From Deltaproteobacteria bacterium RIFCSPHIGHO2_12_FULL_43_9 (GTDB lineage: Bacteria; Bdellovibrionota; O2-12-FULL-43-9), in assembly GCA_001798265.1 (NCBI GenBank), contig MGRR01000114.1:3025-9333 (forward strand): 6,309 nucleotides of DNA, given 5' to 3'. This document shows positions 1 to 6,309 of this stretch, piece by piece; the stretch's first letter is position 1, and every line of letters starts with the position of its first letter. The notes beneath the pieces were generated by a model, which worked only from the letters and a program-made list of their open reading frames with translations, had not been told where the DNA came from and made no database searches. The translations under genes were made by a program, and so were the position numbers.

Positions 1-2
1 AG

Positions 3-2078
3 ATGGCCCGGCCGGAAACCATGAATGGAGACCGGACTTTTTCACTGATTGATGTCGCGCGTGTTGCCCTGAGGCTTGGGATGCTGAGGGAGAAGTTTCT
101 GTTTCAGATCGTTAGCCATGAGAGTTTTCCGTACGATTCCGATATAAGCGATTTTATAAACCGGATAGACGCTGAATCATTAAGACAGACCCATGTAGTA
201 CTTTTTCAAAAAGCCCTCGCGGCCTATAAGAGAATCTTTCCACTGGATTACGACTTTTCAGGCACGTCCCTTGATGCAAATGATATTGATTTCGAGATTA
301 AACTCAGTCTCGCGGCCCTGAAAGCAGATAGAACAACGGCGGCACAAAATGCCCTTGAAGAATTACGTAAATCAGAGTCGCTTCTCTTAAGCGATTCTGT
401 GATTAAGTGGGGAAAAGAGAAAAAGGGGAGAGAGGATGTTTTTCCCAAAGATTACGAAAAGAGGGAGATCTTTAGGATTGCGCACAAGGAATATGTGGAA
501 GAGGTATTAGAGCGGGATGTGAAGTCGCCACCAAACCTGGATAAATATATAGGGGGACTGGAGAGGGCGACCAACTCTCTTCAGGAGGTTCTGGATAGGT
601 CAAGTGAATATGAGACTCAGGAGATAGTTGAATTAGTAGAGGGTTTCTTTGATGCATTATATGAGCATATATCGGTTCTGCTTTCCAGGGAGCCAGCCCT
701 CGCTACAATTCTGATAAGTAAGTTTTATAGGTTTTTATTTCTTTCGATAGAACATATGCCAGATGAAATCAAAGAGACATTGGGAAGTAATGAGAGGTTG
801 TTTATAGAGGATAATAAAATAACCCTCTCTCCATCCACGCTGTTAAAGCATGAAATAGAGGGTATTAGAGGTAAAATTGATTTAAAGAGGCTTGCGCAAT
901 TAAATAGACGGATACGGTTCATCGAAAATAGAACGGCTGACGATGAAGAGTTGGGGCCTCTTTTCATTGAGATAGACAAAATCGGAAGAGAATTTTTTAT
1001 AACAAACGGCCAGATATTTTTTCTTAAAAATCTCACCCTCAACTGGGTTCTGTTACAGGCATTTACCGGCAGGTGGAATAAGCTCTATTACCCAGGTGGG
1101 GACCAGATTGCGTTTTGGCTGGAACCCGCGCTTCAGGAGTTTCAGTATAAAGCGAAAATGGAATGGCAGATGGGTGATGTCAATTCAATATTGGATGAGC
1201 GCAAAAAATTCATGGGTGAGTTGTTGATTGCTTCCCGTGATCTCAAATCTTTATCTGGCAAATTAATAGATGCCAATGAACAAGACGCGTCATATTTGAG
1301 GTCTGTAAAAAATGAGTTGCTGTTTAAGTATCCAATTCTCTCTGCCATTGTCGGGAATAAAGATGGGGAAGAGTTTGACAGATTAGCTGTGAAGACCCCG
1401 TTCTTTTCAGCATATCAAGAACCCCTTTTTCTTTGGGAGAAGATGGCTGCAGAATCAAATATGGAGGAGTCTTTAACATATTTATATAGAGATGAAACTG
1501 AAGATAAATCTGATAAATGGTTGCTGCTTTTAGACAGGGCGCTTCGTATTCAGGAAGAGGGCATCAGGATCGCTGCAACACTTGTTTCTCTTGGGATGGA
1601 TAGAGAAACTACGGTTGCGACACCCCCATTTCAAAAAATAGTAAATAGGGATGCCCAATTCAGGGAATATCAGATTATCGATAATAGAATCCTGGAATCT
1701 GTATCCAGGGCTGAGAGCATCCCTCTATTCTTGGACAGGGTTGTCGGGATATCTTCGTGGGTATTTTTGGGTGCTATGATATTCTGCCCAGCCTTCATGC
1801 CGATATGGTTAATGGGTGCATTTCTTTTAGATGTTGCGGATTATGAATCCACCGATAAAAAGGGGGATATTTATCAGAGGGAGTATTTACGATTTATTTC
1901 AAATGTAACCGGATCCGAGATAGAGGTTGGTGACCTGAACAAATTTGAAGCAGCCAGGGATGCGTACTTAAATGCCGACTGGTGGTTTAGGTTTGGCGTT
2001 GAGCTTAATATTGCTATACCTGTAGGATCGACGGCGTTCAGAGGCGCAAGGAGATTTATATTTATCAAGCGACAATAA
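3..2078 (+). CDS. Large protein of unknown function with one C-terminal hydrophobic segment (5' end uncertain)
   Basis: I do not recognise this protein family. The frame is open from the left edge to a TAA at 2076-2078 and gives 691 residues if the ATG at 3 is the start. A second ATG at 21 is also possible, and the real start may lie outside the window because no ribosome binding site can be seen. The protein is mostly charged and helix-rich (many Glu/Lys/Arg/Leu), with no Sec signal peptide visible at either candidate start. The one clear hydrophobic segment is about residues 583-609 (around WVFLGAMIFCP and PIWLMGAFLL), long enough for one membrane helix or a tight hairpin. It contains the only cysteine, Cys595. 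After it come about 80 residues ending in a basic tail (ARRFIFIKRQ). No catalytic motif, nucleotide-binding loop or repeat was found. Codon use resembles the downstream genes, so it does not look recently acquired. Being a real gene is near certain; the function is unknown. Confidence 0.85.
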   Translation: MARPETMNGDRTFSLIDVARVALRLGMLREKFLFQIVSHESFPYDSDISDFINRIDAESLRQTHVVLFQKALAAYKRIFPLDYDFSGTSLDANDIDFEIKLSLAALKADRTTAAQNALEELRKSESLLLSDSVIKWGKEKKGREDVFPKDYEKREIFRIAHKEYVEEVLERDVKSPPNLDKYIGGLERATNSLQEVLDRSSEYETQEIVELVEGFFDALYEHISVLLSREPALATILISKFYRFLFLSIEHMPDEIKETLGSNERLFIEDNKITLSPSTLLKHEIEGIRGKIDLKRLAQLNRRIRFIENRTADDEELGPLFIEIDKIGREFFITNGQIFFLKNLTLNWVLLQAFTGRWNKLYYPGGDQIAFWLEPALQEFQYKAKMEWQMGDVNSILDERKKFMGELLIASRDLKSLSGKLIDANEQDASYLRSVKNELLFKYPILSAIVGNKDGEEFDRLAVKTPFFSAYQEPLFLWEKMAAESNMEESLTYLYRDETEDKSDKWLLLLDRALRIQEEGIRIAATLVSLGMDRETTVATPPFQKIVNRDAQFREYQIIDNRILESVSRAESIPLFLDRVVGISSWVFLGAMIFCPAFMPIWLMGAFLLDVADYESTDKKGDIYQREYLRFISNVTGSEIEVGDLNKFEAARDAYLNADWWFRFGVELNIAIPVGSTAFRGARRFIFIKRQ

Positions 2079-2132
2079 GATTTATTTATGGTAACGTTCC
2101 GGCTTAGTTATAAAATGCTTCGGAGTAGGTAA
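2079..2132 (+). promoter_or_regulatory. Short intergenic gap with a weak candidate promoter
   Basis: This 54-base gap is the largest in the window and the only place inside it where the peptidase cluster could have its own promoter. TATAAAAT at 2109-2116 resembles a sigma-70 -10 box. About 17 bases upstream there is only a poor -35 match (TTATGG, 2086-2091). No terminator-like hairpin with a T run follows the upstream gene, so read-through from it is equally possible. This is a weak call based on one AT-rich hexamer. Confidence 0.22.
2121..2126 (+). promoter_or_regulatory. Ribosome binding site of the first M16 gene
   Basis: CGGAGT contains GGAG at 2122-2125, seven bases before the ATG at 2133. 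This is good Shine-Dalgarno spacing. It supports that start, which also places a lipoprotein signal peptide at the N-terminus. Confidence 0.6.
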
Positions 2133-3506
2133 ATGATAAAACGTTTTCCGCTGTTTGTTCTGATAGCCCCACTAATCTTTTTCGGTTGCACATCAAAAAA
2201 GGAGCAAAGTACTGTGGTAGTTCCGGGAGTGAAATTTTTAAAAAGCGCCACTCTTTGGGGTGGTCTGGTTGCAACTGAATATCAGCTGGAGAATGGATTA
2301 AAAATTATATTGGTTCCGGATAAACAGGCTCCGGTCTACGCTTATCAGGTGTGGTTCGATGTTGGTAGCAGGGATGAAAAAATTGGGAAGACAGGAATCG
2401 CCCACCTCTTTGAGCATCTGATGTTCAAGGAGACAGCTGGCATGACCGAGGGGGAGTTTGACAGAGCAATTACTACCCTTGGTGGAAATACAAACGCGTC
2501 AACATGGGTGGACTGGACACACTATCGCGAGGAACTACCCGCAGGGACATTGGAAACCGTTGTGAAATTAGAGGCAGACAGGATGGTGAATCTTGTTCTG
2601 GATCAGAAGCAGCTCGATAGTGAAAGAGAGGTTGTGTTAAATGAGCGCAGATTCAGGGTAGATAATAGTCCTCAGGGGAAGATGTATGAGGCCCTGTACA
2701 AAGAGGCTTTTATAAAACATCCGTACAGATGGCCGACAATCGGATGGGCTCAGGATATCAAGTCATATACACTGCAGGATTTAAAGTCCTTTTATAAAAC
2801 CTTCTATTCCCCTAATAACGCGACCGTTGTCGTAGTTGGTGATTTTGATACGAAAGCGGCGTTAAATCTTATTTATAAATACTACGGTGAGATTCCGTCG
2901 GAGAACATTCCCGCAAGACAGCTTCCGGAGGAACCGCCACAGGATAAAGAAAAAAAGATAACACTCACGGAACCCGTTGAATCGGAAAAATTAGCCTCAG
3001 GGTGGCACATCCCCTCCATAGATGATCACGACTTGGCCGCAATTCTTGTGCTAAATCAGATATTGTTTCACGGAAAGAGCAGCAGGCTCTATCAAATACT
3101 GGTTGAACAGACGCAGATCGCGACCGAGGTGGGTGGTTGGGTTCCTGAGTGGAATGATCCAGGGTTATTTGAGGTTGAGGTAACCCTCAGAGGGGAACAT
3201 AGGGCGGAGGAGGCGGATAAGATTATCCTGGAAGAGATAGAGAGGTTAATTAAGGAGGGGGTTAGTCCGCGTGAGGTTCAGAAGGCAAAAAACCAGTATG
3301 AATCAAAATATTACCAGGGGGTGTCAACTGCGGCTGGCAAAGCAACGGTTATCGGGCACTACCAGATGACCGTTGGTGATTTTACATTTTCGCAGGAATT
3401 GCTCAGTCGCGTGGGCAGGGTATCTCAGAGCGATATTAATAATGTGGCGGGAAAATATCTAAGACTTTCTAATAGAACCGCTGCCTATATGAAGAGGAAA
3501 AGCTGA
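2133..3506 (+). CDS. M16 family zinc metallopeptidase, catalytic subunit, predicted lipoprotein
   Basis: This is an M16B-type (pitrilysin/processing-peptidase-like) zinc protease of 457 residues, the usual two-domain size. The inverted zinc motif HLFEH is at residues 91-95: His91 and His95 bind zinc and Glu94 is the catalytic base. Glu171, 76 residues after His95 in the SEREVVLNER stretch, fits the third zinc ligand, with Glu164 seven residues before it as in the family. The N-terminus has a basic n-region (MIKR), a hydrophobic core and FFGC, so Cys19 is a probable lipidation site, although the lipobox is not ideal (Phe at -2 and -3). In the C-terminal domain, the SSRLYQ stretch (316-321) aligns with the family segment that normally carries an Arg/Tyr pair, but those positions are Val324 and Thr331 here. 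That fits a catalytic subunit needing a partner, and the next gene supplies one. It probably degrades or processes peptides in the envelope; the substrate is unknown. Confidence 0.93.
   Translation: MIKRFPLFVLIAPLIFFGCTSKKEQSTVVVPGVKFLKSATLWGGLVATEYQLENGLKIILVPDKQAPVYAYQVWFDVGSRDEKIGKTGIAHLFEHLMFKETAGMTEGEFDRAITTLGGNTNASTWVDWTHYREELPAGTLETVVKLEADRMVNLVLDQKQLDSEREVVLNERRFRVDNSPQGKMYEALYKEAFIKHPYRWPTIGWAQDIKSYTLQDLKSFYKTFYSPNNATVVVVGDFDTKAALNLIYKYYGEIPSENIPARQLPEEPPQDKEKKITLTEPVESEKLASGWHIPSIDDHDLAAILVLNQILFHGKSSRLYQILVEQTQIATEVGGWVPEWNDPGLFEVEVTLRGEHRAEEADKIILEEIERLIKEGVSPREVQKAKNQYESKYYQGVSTAAGKATVIGHYQMTVGDFTFSQELLSRVGRVSQSDINNVAGKYLRLSNRTAAYMKRKS
3493..3497 (+). promoter_or_regulatory. Weak, distant ribosome binding site of the second M16 gene
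   Basis: AGAGG lies inside the last codons of the upstream gene, 13 bases before the ATG at 3511. The spacing is longer than optimal, so initiation may depend partly on ribosomes finishing the preceding gene, whose TGA is at 3504-3506. The ATG is still favoured because it yields a well-formed lipoprotein signal. Confidence 0.35.
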
Positions 3507-3510
3507 CATT

Positions 3511-4890
3511 ATGAAACTTCTGATATTTCCAATACTTACTTTTTTACTTTTAGGATGCGTTGAGGAGGCGATGGAGGGGCTGGAGAGTAAGAACCTTGGC
3601 TCCGGGATAAAGCTGTTTGTATTCAGTCAGCCTATTCTTCCGACTACATCCTATTTTTTGGTTGTACAGGCAGGCAGTACCAGGGATCCGGCTGGGAAAG
3701 AGGGGCTTGCAAATTTAACGATTGAGATGCTTCTTCGAGGAACCGTAAATAGAAACAGGGAGAAGATTCTTGAGGATATAGATTATCTTGGTGCCTCCCT
3801 TTCTGCCATCGCGACATACGACACAGTCCAACTTGCAGGTACCACGTTATCCAGGACGCAGGACAAATTCATCGAACTCCTTTCAGACCTTCTTTTGCAT
3901 CCCACGTTCCCCGCGGAGGAATTTGAGAAACTAAAGTCAGAGACCATTGGTCAGCTGCAGCTGCTCTCCGAAGATGACCGCTCATTAAATAAGGTGCGGT
4001 TTACGCAGTTTCTGTTTCACGGCCATCCGTTGGGAAGGCTTACCAGCGGAACACCGGAGTCTATAAAATCTATCACACTGGATGATGTGAAGGAATTCTA
4101 TAAAAAATATTTTGTGGATGGGAATGTGATTCTTGCTGCTGCCGGTGATATAGAAAAAGGTGATTTGGTTGACTATATTGAAGAGTACATCTCCGAACTC
4201 CCTGAAGGGGAGATTGAACCATTCAGTTATCCCGCATTAACACCGATTGCGAAAAGTAAAATTCTTCTGGTCGATAAACCTGAGAGAACACAAACCCAGA
4301 TCCTTTTGGGTTACTACGGTGTTGCCGGGGATAGCCCGGATTACTATCCGCTCTACGTCGCAAACAATGCGTTTGGAGGGACATTTACTGCGAGACTCAT
4401 GCAGGAGGTTCGTGTTGCCCGTGGTTGGAGTTACGGGGCGTACAGTAAGTTTGCCAGAAGAAAATCGACAGGGGAGTTTTTTACATGGACCTTCCCGGCG
4501 GTCAAAGATACGATTCCAACAATTGAATTAACGCAAAAACTCCTTGATGATTTAAGTGAAAAGGGGTTGAACAAGGATGAGTTTAATATATCGAAAAATT
4601 ATTCGGTAAGAGAGACCGCTTTTGATACCGAAACCCCGACGCTTGCGATTTCCCGGTTTCTGGAAGGGTATATTATGGGGTGGAAGGGCTATCCGGCGGA
4701 TCACAGGAAAAAGCTGGAGGGCGTGACCGGTAAAGATGTGGAAAATGTTATCAAAAAATACTTTCATTCAAAGCCATTTGTAATGACAATCGTATGTACT
4801 GCCTCTGATATCAAGAAGGGGCTTGAGGAAAAATACCCCGACGCGCAGATTGTGGTTGTTCCGTATAACAAATGGGATGTCCCAAGTTAG
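3511..4890 (+). CDS. M16 family peptidase-like protein, non-catalytic partner subunit, predicted lipoprotein
   Basis: This 459-residue protein has the same M16 fold and length as its upstream neighbour but lacks the zinc site. The segment GLANLTIEMLLRGT (65-78) aligns with GIAHLFEHLMFKET of the neighbour, so HxxEH has become N-L-T-I-E (68-72). The C-terminal domain keeps the conserved segment ARLMQEVRVARGWSYGAYS (294-312) with the Arg301/Tyr308 pair, which in M16B enzymes contacts the substrate backbone near the active site. In known heterodimeric M16B proteases one subunit carries HxxEH and the other the Arg/Tyr pair, and these two genes divide the residues in exactly that way. The N-terminus (MKLLIF, a hydrophobic core, then LLGC) predicts lipidation at Cys16, so both subunits would sit on the same membrane face. 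It starts 4 bases after the preceding stop. The family call is very secure; heterodimer formation is inferred. Confidence 0.92.
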   Translation: MKLLIFPILTFLLLGCVEEAMEGLESKNLGSGIKLFVFSQPILPTTSYFLVVQAGSTRDPAGKEGLANLTIEMLLRGTVNRNREKILEDIDYLGASLSAIATYDTVQLAGTTLSRTQDKFIELLSDLLLHPTFPAEEFEKLKSETIGQLQLLSEDDRSLNKVRFTQFLFHGHPLGRLTSGTPESIKSITLDDVKEFYKKYFVDGNVILAAAGDIEKGDLVDYIEEYISELPEGEIEPFSYPALTPIAKSKILLVDKPERTQTQILLGYYGVAGDSPDYYPLYVANNAFGGTFTARLMQEVRVARGWSYGAYSKFARRKSTGEFFTWTFPAVKDTIPTIELTQKLLDDLSEKGLNKDEFNISKNYSVRETAFDTETPTLAISRFLEGYIMGWKGYPADHRKKLEGVTGKDVENVIKKYFHSKPFVMTIVCTASDIKKGLEEKYPDAQIVVVPYNKWDVPS

Positions 4891-4893
4891 AAT

Positions 4894-5604
4894 ATGTTTG
4901 ATTGGCTCTCTCACGAACAGTTTCAGATCTACCTCACCAATAAACACCCGCTGGCTTATTTAATTGCTTATATCGTCGGTATTCTGGCCTCACTTACCCC
5001 ATGCGTATATCCCATGATACCGGTGACAGTCAGCTTTATGGGGTATATAGGGGAGACAAGAAGAAAGATTTGGCCTTACGCGACCATTTATCTGCTCGGC
5101 ATGGCAATGGTGTACACCCTGTTGGGTATCTTTGCCTCGCTTACAGGAAAGATATTCGGAGAGGTTACAACTAATCCGGTTGTATATTTCATTGTTGGTA
5201 TAATATTTCTATTCTCTTCTTTGGCAATGCTGGGGGTTCTTAGTTGGGATCCGTTTCTAAATAAAATCGGTGCATTGAATAAGGTAAGGGACCCCAAGGG
5301 TTTTATCGGGGCATTTTTATTGGGACTAACGTCGGGTTCTGTAGCGGCGCCATGCACAGCCCCAATCCTGGGAGCCCTCTTATCTTATGTGGCGCTGACA
5401 CAGGATTTATTATTTGGTGGTTCACTTCTCTTTGCCTTCTCGCTTGGGTTGGGGACCCTTCTTTGGATTTTGTCACTATTTTCAGGGTTAACAAAATATA
5501 TCCCAAGGGGTGGCGGGTGGGGTAAGATAGTTCTAATCTTTTTTGGAATATTGATGATGCTTTTATCGATATATTTCTTCTATAGGGCTTTTTATTTAAT
5601 TTAG
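4894..5604 (+). CDS. DsbD/CcdA-type transmembrane thiol-disulfide electron carrier
   Basis: This 236-residue membrane protein matches the central transmembrane domain of DsbD and the related CcdA proteins. These pass electrons from cytoplasmic thioredoxin to extracytoplasmic thiol proteins, for disulfide isomerisation, cytochrome c maturation or redox repair. The only two cysteines are in the diagnostic motifs: Cys37 in LTPCVYPMIP (helix 1) and Cys154 in AAPCTAPIL (helix 4). They would form the redox pair. Six helices can be drawn at about 20-45, 60-83, 95-117, 136-163, 172-197 and 209-234, as in CcdA. The motif wording is closer to DsbD, yet the periplasmic N-terminal domain and the C-terminal thioredoxin-like domain of full DsbD are both absent. 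The ATG at 4894 lies 3 bases after the preceding stop and has no good Shine-Dalgarno sequence (GGGA at 4874 is too far), so translational coupling is likely. No thioredoxin-like partner is in the window, so the downstream substrate is unknown. Confidence 0.9.
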   Translation: MFDWLSHEQFQIYLTNKHPLAYLIAYIVGILASLTPCVYPMIPVTVSFMGYIGETRRKIWPYATIYLLGMAMVYTLLGIFASLTGKIFGEVTTNPVVYFIVGIIFLFSSLAMLGVLSWDPFLNKIGALNKVRDPKGFIGAFLLGLTSGSVAAPCTAPILGALLSYVALTQDLLFGGSLLFAFSLGLGTLLWILSLFSGLTKYIPRGGGWGKIVLIFFGILMMLLSIYFFYRAFYLI

Positions 5605-5606
5605 GT

Positions 5607-5612
5607 TGAGGA
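5607..5612 (+). promoter_or_regulatory. Ribosome binding site of the DapF homologue
   Basis: TGAGGA lies in the 14-base gap after the DsbD-like gene, six bases before the ATG at 5619. It is the clearest Shine-Dalgarno match in the window and fixes the start of the last gene, whose N-terminal FYKGHGLGNDY motif sits where the family expects it. Confidence 0.65.
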
Positions 5613-5618
5613 ACTCAG

Positions 5619-6309
5619 ATGAAAAATGGTTTTTATAAGGGGCACGGTCTTGGAAATGATTATATAGTTGTTAATCCGAGGGAATTGGAATTCAAATTAA
5701 CTCCAAAGAATATCCGGCTAATCTGTGACAGACATCTGGGTGTTGGCTCGGATGGGGTTTTGGCCCTTAATGCCTCAAAAAAGGCCGATTTTGGTTTACG
5801 TATATTTAATCCGGATGGGAGTGAAGCGGAAAAATCGGGAAATGGACTGCGAATTTTCGCCCGGTATCTCTTCGCGACGAAAAAAACAGACAAATCGAGG
5901 TTCTCCATTGAAACAAAAGGTGGGATTGTCAAAGTAGAACTCCTGAAAAATAAAGCTGGAGTTCCTGACAACATTAAGGTTGAAATGGGGAAAGCTGTTT
6001 TCTCAAAAGATATTAAAGTCCCGATTACGATAGATGGTATCAAGTATTATTTTACACAGGTGAATGTTGGGAATCCTCATGCTGTTTTCTTTAAAAAGGA
6101 AAAGGATAAATGGAGCAGGGAAGAGTTACTAAAGATCGGCCCACAGGTTGAGAGGCATAAACTGTTTCCAAACAGGATAAATGTTCAGCTTGCGACGCCA
6201 ACGGGCGCAGATGAGGTTACAATACTTATATGGGAGAGGGGCGCGGGTGAAACGAAGGCCTCCGGCTCCTCGGCCTGTGCTGTCGCGGCTGCTGCAGTCA
6301 AGCTTGGAC
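5619..6309 (+). CDS. dapF: Diaminopimelate epimerase (DapF) homologue with both catalytic Cys replaced by Ser, 3' end cut by window
   Basis: DapF converts LL- to meso-diaminopimelate for lysine and peptidoglycan synthesis in the cytoplasm, using two cysteines as a thiolate/thiol acid-base pair. The 230 visible residues cover most of the usual ~270-280. The family motifs are in order: KGHGLGNDYIV (7-17), CDRHLGVGSDGVL (36-48), RIFNPDGSEAEKSGNG (61-76), VNVGNPHAVFF (148-158), FPNRINVQ (183-190) and WERGAGETKASGSSACA (205-221). Asn13, Asn64, Asn152, Asn188, Glu206 and Arg207 match the substrate-binding positions as I remember the family. However, the first catalytic Cys (normally in CGNG) is Ser73 and the second (normally in ACGTGA) is Ser215. 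The reading frame is intact, so this is not a frameshift artefact. Family membership is very likely. Whether it is a true DAP epimerase, a weak one or an enzyme with another reaction or substrate is open. Cys220 lies close to Ser215 but at a position that often carries Cys in normal DapF, so it is not an obvious replacement. Confidence 0.9.
   Translation, partial: MKNGFYKGHGLGNDYIVVNPRELEFKLTPKNIRLICDRHLGVGSDGVLALNASKKADFGLRIFNPDGSEAEKSGNGLRIFARYLFATKKTDKSRFSIETKGGIVKVELLKNKAGVPDNIKVEMGKAVFSKDIKVPITIDGIKYYFTQVNVGNPHAVFFKKEKDKWSREELLKIGPQVERHKLFPNRINVQLATPTGADEVTILIWERGAGETKASGSSACAVAAAAVKLG

Noticed and set aside
725..1042. 105-codon open frame on the minus strand inside the large unknown gene
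   Set aside because: It is an antisense shadow of a long continuous plus-strand frame, with no recognisable family or supporting start signal.
2094..2126. Possible hairpin between TTCCGGCTTAG and GCTTCGGAG acting as a terminator
   Set aside because: The two arms are similar rather than complementary, so they do not pair, and there is no following T run.
3952..3963. Palindromic CAGCTGCAGCTG
   Set aside because: It is a short perfect palindrome but encodes Gln-Leu-Gln-Leu inside the second M16 gene, with no second copy noticed. A chance product of the codons is the simplest reading.
4247..4531. 94-codon open frame on the plus strand inside the second M16 gene
   Set aside because: It overlaps the segment carrying the conserved Arg/Tyr motif in the real frame. 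It has no ribosome binding site of note and an unlikely composition.
5660..6043. 127-codon open frame on the minus strand
   Set aside because: It lies wholly inside the dapF homologue, whose plus-strand frame shows conserved family motifs throughout. The minus-strand product has no recognisable motif.
6219..6309. Frame break or pseudogene at the right end
   Set aside because: The dapF frame stays open to the last base and still matches the family (WERGAGET and following). The missing C-terminus is due only to the window edge.

Overview
The window reads left to right on the + strand only. It holds five protein genes and almost no non-coding DNA. Two predicted lipoproteins, a DsbD-type thiol transporter and a meso-diaminopimelate-pathway enzyme homologue point to a Gram-negative (diderm) bacterium. 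Base composition is moderate (roughly mid-40s % G+C by eye), with frequent AGG/AGA, ATA and TTA codons. The sequence alone does not fix the lineage. A deltaproteobacteria-like or related uncultured group would fit, but that is inference.

Layout: (1) 3-2078, a large protein of unknown function, mostly soluble and helical, with one hydrophobic segment near its C-terminus; its true start may lie upstream of the window. (2) After a 54-base gap, 2133-3506, an M16 zinc metallopeptidase lipoprotein with an intact HxxEH site. (3) 3511-4890, a second M16-fold lipoprotein that has lost HxxEH but keeps the C-terminal Arg/Tyr pair. (4) 4894-5604, a six-helix DsbD/CcdA-type membrane electron carrier with one Cys in each of two conserved Pro-flanked motifs. 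(5) 5619 to the window edge, a diaminopimelate epimerase (DapF) homologue cut off at the right edge. Genes 2-5 are separated by only 4, 3 and 14 bases and probably form one transcript.

Genes 2 and 3 look like the two halves of one heterodimeric M16B protease: one subunit carries the zinc site, the other the substrate-binding Arg/Tyr pair, and both appear lipid-anchored in the envelope. The DsbD-like protein would carry reducing equivalents across the inner membrane to an extracytoplasmic partner not encoded here. The DapF homologue is the most unusual item. The fold motifs and ligand-binding asparagines are present, but both catalytic cysteines are replaced by serine (Ser73 and Ser215), so its activity as a DAP epimerase is doubtful.

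I found no tRNA, rRNA, CRISPR array, insertion sequence or convincing terminator in the window.
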